In this document: one piece after another, positions 55,851 through 64,000 of the stretch
How positions within the stretch are numbered: the stretch's first letter is position 1
Layout of the letters: each line of letters begins with the position of its first letter
Source: Puccinellia tenuiflora
Taxonomy: Eukaryota > Streptophyta > Magnoliopsida > Poales > Poaceae
DNA: 64,000 bases
Direction: 5' to 3'
Assembly: GCA_012064385.1 (NCBI GenBank)
Contig: QRDG01001345.1
Coordinates: 513,023-577,022 of the forward strand
Translations under genes and position numbers: made by a program
Notes under the pieces: model-generated
What the model saw: only the letters and a program-made list of their open reading frames with translations
Told to the model about the DNA's origin: nothing
The model's database searches: none

Positions 55851-57324
55851 ACATCACCACGAGATACATGTTTTTCATCTACTAGTTTGCCCAAAAGACA
55901 AAGTAAAATCCAAACTCCATCAGACTGATGCATCGATGGAGCATTCTGAACTGAACTGCATAACTCCAAACTGGACAAACATGGGCAAATATTAACACAG
56001 CAATCTGAACTGTGCCATCCCTAACCGTTGGCTAGGGGTTGGAGCTGCGGGGAACAAGCGCCGTCACGCTGGACCAAGGGGCTGAGAGCAATGTGAGCTT
56101 ATGTTTTTAGTACCAGGCGTATCAATACGGACATTATATCATTTTTTCACCACCGTAAAGAGCCACAAACTCATGTCACCTTCACTGATATTGGACGAAT
56201 AGAGGAAGATTGCCATGTTTTTTTGGCGGAAGTTTGCAATGAAGTTGTGTTCGTCTCGCCTTTGGCTTTGATGACCTTAGACTGGCTGCTAAAATAGGCG
56301 TTTGAGGACTCCTACGTTTGGTCTACACTCCCTAAAAATCACCCAAATAATCATCATCAAGTGTAGTTCTTTTTCTGAAATTGAAAGATTCAGAATTCGC
56401 AAATACTGGACCGAAGTTCAGAAACATCATTGACACAAGTTCAGGTTCCTCGCTCGTGTAGTTCAGCAGGCATCAGTATGAGGAGGAACTTGGAGCGTCG
56501 GGGGCTTGCTCTGTGACTGCCGGGGACCCTGGCCGGAGCTCGTCGGAGTTCCAGGCGACGGAGATCGGGCTGGCCAGGCCGCTGAAGGTGCAGCGGCTCC
56601 GGCAGAGGAGTTGACGGGCGCGGCCGCCCCTAGACTCAAAGGCCGCTTCTCTCCCGACGAGGAGACACAACAACAGAGCACGTAGAAGCTCCGCCTCGTC
56701 GGCGGCCGTCAGGCACAAGCCCGGTGTGGAGGAGCTCCGGGTCGGCGGCCGCGGAGGGGTAGCTAGGAGCACGACGGCGTTCGCGACGGCCATAGGGCAC
56801 CAGCGCGGTGGCGTTGTTCCGGGTGTGGGGGATACCGGGGCTCCTGGTGGCGGAGGATGGAGGCGGGGCCCTCCCCGGCGGCGCGGGATGGAGGCCTGGG
56901 ATCCTAGCGGCGGGGATGGGCGGAGGGGCCTCTCCCCGGCGGCGCGGTGTGGAGGCCGGGGCTCCCGGCGGCAAGGGATGGAGTTCGGGGCGTGCGACGG
57001 CGGAGCTCGGGATCGCAAGGCGGCGGAGATGGGGAGCGTGCAGCGACAGAGCGTGCGGCGGCGGCGCGCGGAGGAGTGCGGCCGGCCGGCAGTGGGGTCA
57101 CGCGCCCTGGGAGGCTGCCGGCGGTGCGAAGGTGGATCGAGCCGGGGTTGGGAAGGTGGGTTGCGGTCGGGGTTGGGAACGTGGGTCGGGTGGGTGCGGG
57201 GGGAAAAGAAGGTGATTAGGATGGGGTTTGTTCGGGTTTAGAAGGTTCTCTAGTTTGGAAAAGTTGTGCTGAATAAGTATTCAGCAAACACTTAAGGGGT
57301 TGTGTAGAATAGTCCCACCCTATC

Positions 57325-57907
57325 CTGGGTGTACATACTCCCATGAGTATACCTCACATACGAGCGCATTATACCTCATTATTATTTTTTTACATACCTC
57401 ATTAATTATTCTAAGATACCTCAATGCAAGTTGTATGAAAAAATATTACCGGAGTCCTCGATTTTTTTAATATACCACTTTTACATACAGAAAAGCAGTA
57501 TATGTGCAAATAATGTAAAATATGTAGATTTATATGAAAATTTTCCTATATAGAACTCCTTTTATATATTCTGGGTGTACATACTCCCATAGTGTGTATA
57601 CCTCACATACGAGCGCATTATACCTCATTATTATTTTTTACATACCTCATTAATTATTCTAAGATACCTCAATGCAAGTTGTATGAAAAAATATCACCGG
57701 AGTCCCCGGTTTTTTTAATATACCACTTTTACGTACAGAAAAGCATTACATATGCAAATAATGTAAAATATGTAGATTTATATGAAAATTTTCACATGAC
57801 TCACTTTGGTGTATCTAATATTCAATAATGAAGTATATTAAAAATGATAAATAGGTATATCTAGTTCTTCTACGTGATATATTGTATGTGGGAGTACGTA
57901 CACTCAG
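57325..57907. repeat. tandemly duplicated MITE, one copy truncated
   Basis: A segment of about 230 bp starting CTGGGTGTACATACTCCCAT occurs at 57325 and again at 57571 in direct orientation with few differences. Only the second copy continues to an inverted terminus (ATGTGGGAGTACGTACACTCAG, ending 57907). Both are next to TATATA sequence. Confidence 0.85.
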
Positions 57908-57956
57908 GAGTACATAACCATTTTCCTATATATATATTCTATATATATATATATAT

Positions 57957-59675
57957 AGAATAGGAACCTCCCTTAAGAGTTACTATTTAAGCTAAATAGG
58001 AACTAGTCCTAATTTAGGTACACAACCCGACCCCGAAAAAACCATGCGCTAACCACCCACGCGTCGCCGTCCCGCCGGCGACCTCCGCGCGCCGCCCCCC
58101 CCCTCCCCCCGCCGGCGAACCGCGCGCCGCCCCCATCGGCGACCTCCCGTGCGCCGCCCCCGCTGGCGACCCGCGCGCCGCCCCCATCGGCGACCTCACG
58201 TGCACCACCCCGGCCGGCGACCTCCCGCGCGCCGCCCCTGCACGCGACTCCTGCGCGTCGCCATGACCGGCGACCTCGCGCCCCGTCTCCTCCCCCTCCG
58301 GCGGCCGCACACCCCTCCCCTCCCCCTCCGGCGGCCGTGGCGCCCCGTCTCCAACCCCACCTCCCAACGAGGAAGCCTCCCCTCGCGCGTCCCCGGCGAG
58401 AACGCCGCCCCGGGTGCCTCCCAGCGAGGAAGCCTCCCCTCGCGCGTCCCCAGCAAGCGCATCCCCAGCGAGAACGCCGTCCTGCGCGCCTCCGCGGCGA
58501 GGAAACCGACCACGCGCACCTCCCGGCGAGGACGCCTCCCAGGAGCTGCTCTAGCAGTGCACACCAAGGTGCTCTGTTTGATCTGACCGTCGATGCAAGG
58601 CTCCCGCGTTGCATTTTCTGCTTTCGGTTCGTCCTGGAAATGCAGCAGCAGCATGCGCATTTTCTACTTTAGGTTCTTGTTTTGAAAGTTCAGACCAAGT
58701 GAGAAGTAAAGTTCAGAGAGGTAGAACTTTGTATTTTTGTGAGAAACAAGTTTATTTTTTTGCAGTTCATTACATCCACCGATGAAGGCACGATCTGAAC
58801 TGCTTTTTTTCTTTTTGTTCTTTTGACACTGGATCTACTAATATATGTGAAGTGTTTATTTTTACTTCGAGCTTTATAGCTTAAACGAAAGTTCACTTGA
58901 TTAATTTTTTAAGTTCACAGCTTGAATGAAGGTTCACTTCACAAATAAAAGAAAAAAAAATGAAGGTTCACTGGATGAAGTTTTGAAGTTCACAGCTATT
59001 TTTCGTAGTTCACTTGCAGTGACAAAGCTCCGTATACACTCATGAAATCCTTCAATCTGAACTGCTTTCCCCCTTTTTCTTTTCTTTTTCTTTTTCTCAA
59101 AATTTTGAGTTCACATCGTCTATCATGAAGGTTCACTATTTCGTTCGGAAAACATAAAAATCATTCGCCATAAAAAAGGTTCACATATTCATAAAAAGGA
59201 GGTTCACTTAATTAGTTTCAGGACAAAAACATTAAGTTCAAAAGGAAAAAAACAAAGTTCACTTGGTGAATTTTATACCATATAAAAATAAAAACTTTCA
59301 GGAAAAAAGTTCACTTCCTTCAGAAAAAAAAGTTCATTTCATTCAGAAAAAAGTTTCGGAAAAAAAGTTCACTTCGCTCGAAAAAAAGTTCAGAAAAAAA
59401 GTTACTTTGTTGAGAAAAAAGTGTCAGGAAAAAGTTCACTATGTTCTGAAAAAAAGTTCACTTCGTACAGAAAAAAAGTTCACGTGCAGTTCAGAAAAAA
59501 AGTTCACCTCGTTCAGAAAAAAGGTTCAGGAAAAAATTCACTTGACAAAAAATGTTCAGTTCATGTTTCGTTTGAAGGTTCACATGACATGCGTGAGAAG
59601 GTTCACACAGCTTACCGAGACAGTTCAGAAAATTCTTGTTTAGCTTAAACAGGAATAGTTCCTTTTTAGCTGAGT
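57957..59675 (-). mobile_element. candidate element B, inverted relative of element A
   Basis: Flanked by TA microsatellites (57929-57956 and from 59675), it has inverted terminal wording TTTAAGCTAAATAGGAACT on the left against the complement of TTGTTTAGCTTAAACAGGAA on the right. Layout is a GC-rich block (58020-58600) followed by an AAGTTCAC keyword array (58680-59640). This is the mirror image of element A, whose array is the complementary GTGAACTT. No transposase was found. Confidence 0.5.
58680..59640 (-). repeat. AAGTTCAC keyword array
   Basis: AAGTTCAC, AGGTTCAC and AAAGTTCA recur dozens of times. They are dense and purine-spaced (AGAAAAAAAGTTCAC) at 59280-59540 and sparser to the left. 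The keyword is the exact complement of that at 54280-55850. Confidence 0.85.
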
Positions 59676-59676
59676 T

Positions 59677-59729
<53 letters not shown>

Positions 59730-59732
59730 GCG

Positions 59733-60087
59733 CTATTTGACTCCCAGGGAGTAGAATAGTTATTCTACACCCACCCTTTATCTTTACAACCGCATATGAT
59801 TTTTACGTGACGTAAATTTTGCCTTATGTATTAAGTCAAGGAGAACGTAAGAAAAAATATAAATGATAAAAAAAAATTACGTGACGTTGCAAAAATAGGA
59901 CAAAAATACACTTATTTATGTTGTTTTTATGACTTTTACATCATTTTAACTCATTTTTTATGTCGGTTTTTTCTACTATGGGTCAAAATGACGTAAATAT
60001 TTACATATGTAACATAATTTATTTATGTAACAATATAAAAAATGATGGGTGCAAAATAAGTTATTCTATACACTGGATGTCAAATAG
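59733..60087. mobile_element. MITE beside a TA microsatellite
   Basis: This 355-bp element has inverted ends CTATTTGACTCCCAG..GTAGAATA and TATTCTATAC..CTGGATGTCAAATAG. It is preceded by a (TA)n run (59676-59726) and followed by GGTATATATATATAGG. It has an AT-rich interior with no ORF. This is comparable in layout to rice Micron-type insertions in TA repeats. Confidence 0.75.
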
Positions 60088-60099
60088 GGTATATATATA

Positions 60100-61180
60100 T
60101 AGGACTCCTATTATATACTCCCAGGGGTACATACTCCCACATCTTAATGGACCCAATAGTTAACCAACTAATAGAAAAAAAAACTAAACTTACGCGTCCA
60201 ACAACTTTCTCTCAGGTCGCATGCATGCATGCACATCGTTGTGATCCTACAATTAAGGGATCACACTGAGGTAATCAGCTTTTGAACAAACAATATTTTT
60301 AGACCGTATATACTACATACCTTATCTACACGCATTCAGTATATGCAAGTACGTATGCATATTGCATCTTCAACTTAGAGGTAGTCCGTGTGCGTGTGAT
60401 GTGACCTGATTTTCTAACTTTCACGTGTTGGTATCTTAGGAGTTGACATATATGTAACGGGCGTATACCTTTTTTTTGATAGATTATATAGCACCATTTT
60501 TCCACGTAATATACACACTTGAGTATATTTGAGAACATAGAAGTGTCCCAGAAATGAGTCTGTACTATAAGTTGACATGGGTATATACTGGTCCTCAAGC
60601 GGTATATACTAAAATTTTCAAAACGTATATACTTTTTTGCGAAGGTATATACTACTTTTTTTCCGAAAGGTATATACATTTTTTAGGGGGTATATACTAC
60701 ATTTTTCAGAAGGTATATACTGATTATCATTCAAGAAGTATATACTTCTTTTATTTTTGATAGGGAGTATGATTAGCACTAAAGAAATAAAAACTGATTA
60801 TCATGTGTGTATACTCACGTTTATTACTACAAGAGAAGTCACATCAAGAAGTATATACTCACTTTTTTTCTCTTCAAAGAGAACTAGAGAAGTATGGTAC
60901 AACTAAAGAAGTTCATACTGATTATCGTCTCAAGAAGTATATACTAGTTTTTTTAATGTTCAAGGGAAGTATGTTTAATACACAAAGAAGTATATACTGA
61001 TTCTCTGTGACATCCATACTTTATTTTAGATGAAGAATAAACTAGCCAGACCCAAAAGTAGTACGGCAGTCAAAATAATTAAGAGGTGTAATTATGTAGT
61101 ACGTAAAAAAATGAAGTAGTACATGATCTTGAAGAAGAGGTACACACGTATTGGATATTTGGACTATTTAATTTACACGT
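60100..61180 (+). repeat. GTATATAC keyword array region
   Basis: After a short ACTCCCAGGGGTACATACTCCC head related to the 57571 MITE end, the stretch 60580-61010 contains about a dozen GTATATAC(T) words at irregular spacing separated by T-rich or AG-rich filler (AAGAAGTATATAC, GGGGGTATATAC). No gene is seen. Confidence 0.7.
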
Positions 61181-61239
61181 TTATCACCATCTCGGCGGCG
61201 TGGACGTGCCGTGCTAGTAGATCGACAACGGCAAGCTCG

Positions 61240-61455
61240 ACTAGGAGCGCCCAGATATTGTCCACGTCTCGGCTCCGTCGCCACGTCGAGCAGCCTACGG
61301 CGGCATGCATCTCATATCTATAGCCGTGGAGCCGTCGTCGGTCACATGCATCTCATCTTCCTGGTTGCCACGTCGAGCCGCCGTCGGCCTCACGCATCTC
61401 GTCTCCGTCGTCTGTCACGTTGAGCCGGTGCCGGCCGCATGCATGTCGTTTCCTT
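61240..61455 (+). repeat. four degenerate ~45-bp GC-rich repeats
   Basis: The phrases CCACGTCGAGC..CC, GGC and GCATGCATCTCATCT recur four times between 61267 and 61450 with substitutions. It forms the GC-rich part next to the GTATATAC array. Confidence 0.6.
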
Positions 61456-61548
61456 CCGTCCGGCGATCCACTTTTGGTTGCCCAACTTCAGTACTGAGAC
61501 CTGACAAGCGAAGTAGCAAATACATGAATGGTGGATTCATAGAAAGTA

Positions 61549-61671
61549 CTCCCTCCGTTCTAAATTAGTTGTCTTCTATTTGCCAAAAAATGGATATATC
61601 TAGACATATTACAAATATAGATACATCCATTTTTTGGCAAATAGAAGACAACTAATTTGGAACGGAGTGAA
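61549..61671. mobile_element. Stowaway MITE
   Basis: This 123-bp foldback element has TA at both sides (61547-61548, 61672-61673) and terminal repeats CTCCCTCCGTTCT and GGAACGGAGTGAA. The arms CTATTTGCCAAAAAATGGAT and complement form a long hairpin. It is shorter and more symmetric than the copy at 32433. Confidence 0.93.
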
Positions 61672-62794
61672 TAGGAGTAAGAAGAAAACTTGATGCAACC
61701 GATCCAGCCTCCAGCTTACAATCTACAGTATATAATTGTGATTCCCATCGGCTAGCTAGCAGCGACGTGGAAGAAATGATCAGACGCTGGGCCTGGGCGG
61801 TGAGACCGTCGTGGCATGACGTGCACGCTGCCGCCTCTCGCCGATCTGGCAACGGCCGCACTAGATGAGACGGAGCAGACGGCCGCATGGGCGCCGTGGT
61901 GGACGAGCAAGATGAGATCTAAACGGCGGCGGCTTTCGGTGTGAGAGGGCTGACTGATTTTTTTCCGCGGGTTTATATTAGGAAGTCACGGGTGCATGCT
62001 TGAAAATAGGATTCTGTTCAACGGGAATTCAAATTGCAGAGCATTATCTATACGGATTTACTAATTCTCAGTTGACTGAGAATTAGTTTAATTCTCAGTC
62101 TATCTGATAGCCGTACAATCATAGCGTCAAGTTTTGTGTTTCCGTCAAGTTTTGTGTTTTCTGTACGCAGCTGCGTTGATTCGGTAGTAGTCTGGGCTTT
62201 TCGTTTTCTCTCTCTCTTGTAGCGATCTGGCGTCCTGCAGGCTGCATGCATGGGCATTAGATGGGCCGGCCTTACGTACATGTATTTTTGTGTTTATATT
62301 GGTAGGGTTTTCTCTTTTATTTTTATTTTTTGTCCTTTGTTGTTTTCTATCTTTATCTCATAATTCTAATTTGTGTGTTTGTATTTTACCGAAATTGATA
62401 GAACTAGCTTTTGCGCTTGGTCGATGCAGCAACTATTGGATCTAGGAGTGCAAAGATTTGTATTCATGTTTGTCCGTTTTCTGGACGCGAGCGACACACA
62501 ATTTATTGTGTCCGTTTGTCGTTTCATTTCTAGGTGCATGGCCTCTTGTGTCCGTTATGTTGTTCTTGAGCGCTCGTATGGGCCTTTGTGGTGTTGGGTA
62601 GGCATTTCCTGAGATTTTTTCTTATTTTTTTTCTTGATAATTTTTACCTATGTTGTTACAAAAATTTGTTGTGCGCCCCTTTACCTGAGTTTTATTTTTC
62701 AATTTGTATGTGGGTTTTGCGTGGTTTGTAACTGAGATATTTTGTCCACTTGTAAGTAGCGTGTAATTGAGATTGAAACTGAGTTCTTCCAGTT

Positions 62795-63500
62795 TTAAGT
62801 GCAGTTGCAACTCATCACACTGAGATATTTTGCAGTTGCAAGTGCGGTTGCTCTAAGATTTTTTTCCAGTTGCAAGTGCGGTTGCAACTGAGATTTTTTT
62901 TCCAGTTGCAAGTGCGGTTGCAACTGAGATTTTTTTTTTCCAGTTGCAAGTACGGATGCAACTGAGATTTTTTTCTTACCGATTGCAAGTGCGGTCGTAA
63001 TTGAGATTTTTTTTTCCAGTTGCAACTGAGATTTTTCCCAGTTGCAACTGCAGTTGTAACTGAGATTTTTTTCCCGTTGCAAGTGCGGTTGCAATTGAGT
63101 TTTTTTTTAGTTGCAAGTGCGGTTGCAACTGTGATTTTTTTCCAATTGCAAGTACGGTTGCAACTGAGTTTTTTTTTTCAGTTGCAAGCGCAGTTGTAAC
63201 TGAGGTTTTTTTTCCAGTTGCAAGTGCGGTTGCAACTGAGTTTTATTTTTCAGTTGCAAGTGCAGTTGAAACTTAGATTTTTCCAGTTACAAGTACGATA
63301 GGAACTGGGATATTTTTCCTATTGCAGGTCAGATTATAACTGAGTTTTTTTCAGTTGTAAGTGCGTTTCAACTGAGTTTTTTCCCCAGTTACAAGTGTGT
63401 TTGTAACTGAGATTTTTTGTGTGATGCAACTGAGATATCCTAATTTTCAATTGCAACTAGGTTTGTAGCTAGGTTTTTTCAATTATAAATATAGTTAAAA
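62795..63500 (+). repeat. ~36-bp hairpin-forming tandem repeats
   Basis: Units of the type CAGTTGCAAGTGCGGTTGCA followed by ACTGAGATTTTTTTTC recur about twenty times, with unit length 30-40 bp because the T-run varies. Each intact unit has a 7-bp inverted pair GTTGCAA-6 nt-TTGCAAC. Repeats decay towards the right edge. Confidence 0.9.
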
Positions 63501-63602
63501 CTGAAACTTTTCAGTTGTAAATGGAGTTATAAGTGTAATTTTCAGATCCGTATGAACAACAGCAAGTAAGTAAAAAAGAATGGAGCAGAACCTACATACG
63601 GT

Positions 63603-63769
63603 CAGTGGCGGAGCTGGCATAGAAGCATTGGGTTCAGCTGAACCCAATGAAATTCATCCATTCTTCCCTGAACTAGTACTTTAAGATGTTTAAGATGGCT
63701 TATTAGTGAAAAATACACTATAAATAACATACATGAACCCAATGAAATTCTGCTGTACTTTCGCCCCTG
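63603..63769. mobile_element. hAT-type MITE
   Basis: This 167-bp element starts CAGTGGCGGAGCTGG and ends CTTTCGCCCCTG. It has 8-bp flanks CATACGGT (63595-63602) and CATGCGGT (63770-63777), matching at 7 of 8 positions as a decayed hAT target duplication. Internal GAACCCAATGAAATTC occurs twice. Confidence 0.75.
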
Positions 63770-64000
63770 CATGCGGTACCTACAGCCATAAGCCTAGAAA
63801 AAATAAATGGATGACAGCCCAGCACATGCATACCAGGTGCTGCGTGCAGCCCGCGTGCAGCCCAGTACGTACCGCATGCTACATTCGTCCAACTCATGTA
63901 TATTCTGATCGATAGCGACGTATCGGGAGGCTGCATGCTTAGTGCTCTAAGTCTACTCGGTGACGTCAGCTGACTGAGAATTAGCTTAATTCTCAGTCAG

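Larger units (their letters stand above)
53337..57312 (+). mobile_element. candidate element A with GTGAACTT array
   Basis: Imperfect terminal inverted repeats are seen: CTATTCTGCACTCCCTT with AATAACTATTCTGTACAAC on the left, and the complement of CTATTCTACACAACCCCTT with AATACTTATTC..ACAAC at 57270-57312. Inside, in order, are four copies of a 170-177-bp tandem repeat (53445-54110), a long AT-rich array of GTGAACTT/TGAACTTC keywords (about 54280-55850), and a GC-rich block (56460-57240). No transposase was found. Target duplication not determined. Confidence 0.5.
62072..64000. mobile_element. candidate element D with GTTGCAACT array
   Basis: TGACTGAGAATTAG and TTAATTCTCAGTC occur together at 62073-62100 and again at 63971-63998. 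The motif is nearly self-complementary, so terminal repeats read as direct or inverted. Between them lie a noncoding AT-rich stretch, the GTTGCAA array (62795-63500) and a nested hAT MITE. The window ends within two bases of the right repeat, so completeness and target duplication cannot be judged. Confidence 0.45.

Noticed and set aside
56473..57241. 181- and 171-codon overlapping ORFs
   Set aside because: Pro/Arg on one strand and Gly/Arg on the other, the signature of GC-rich noncoding sequence; no domain.
58009..58614. 201-codon minus-strand Gly/Ala/Arg-rich ORF
   Set aside because: Internally repetitive GC-rich sequence (GGGAR-type repeats); all frames look alike; no start context or domain.
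62795..63500. CRISPR-like appearance of regularly spaced dyad repeats
   Set aside because: Spacers are T-runs, not unique sequence; unit length drifts; no cas genes; the context is a plant nuclear transposon cluster.

Overview
The window is nuclear DNA from a grass, most likely a Triticeae or other Pooideae species. The evidence is nested LTR retrotransposons of the kinds that fill these genomes, Stowaway MITEs with CTCCCTCCGTTCC ends, a plant two-ORF PIF/Harbinger transposon, a Helitron, grass LINE tails, and one split plant MAPKKK gene with GT-AG introns. All calls come from reading the sequence; no database search was possible. One ambiguous base lies at 5037.

Region 1-21.6 kb is a retrotransposon nest. 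It holds the 3' end of an Athila-like element with its 3' LTR (1311-2902), then a 5' LTR with primer-binding site and a broken gag (2969-4376), then an unclassified noncoding LTR-like block (to about 6875). Next comes the 3' part of a plus-strand Tat-lineage Ty3/gypsy element: end of integrase, an antisense additional ORF, and a 3' LTR (6876-13137). That element sits in the 3' LTR of a second, minus-strand Tat-lineage element (13138-20095), whose antisense ORF region encodes a B3-like domain. A solo LTR of the same family as the first 5' LTR follows, with a clean 5-bp target duplication (20600-21551).

Region 22-33 kb is the gene island. It contains one intact MEKK-class MAPKKK gene (11 coding exons, 23829-31916; my gene model gives 714 codons plus stop with every phase consistent). 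A 5'-truncated RTE-like LINE with a 19-bp target duplication sits in intron 6. Downstream are a Stowaway MITE and a degenerate tRNA-Phe(GAA).

Region 33-53 kb is mostly DNA transposons and retroposons with readable boundaries. These are an internally deleted Harbinger (33059-34031), an ORF1-only LINE-like retroposon with target duplication (36169-38436), a nearly autonomous PIF/Harbinger with decayed transposase and Myb-like ORFs (38699-42679), and a minus-strand Helitron (43992-48657). The last is a very young LTR retrotransposon (49047-52802) whose two 278-bp LTRs differ at only two sites. It carries one intact 966-codon ORF with no recognisable gag, protease, reverse transcriptase or integrase.

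Region 53-64 kb is an unusual run of elements, many next to TA microsatellites. Each is built around a degenerate array of one short keyword (GTGAACTT, its complement AAGTTCAC, GTATATAC, or GTTGCAA..TTGCAAC), and several also contain a GC-rich block. This run and the orphan-ORF retrotransposon are the best candidates for undescribed systems.
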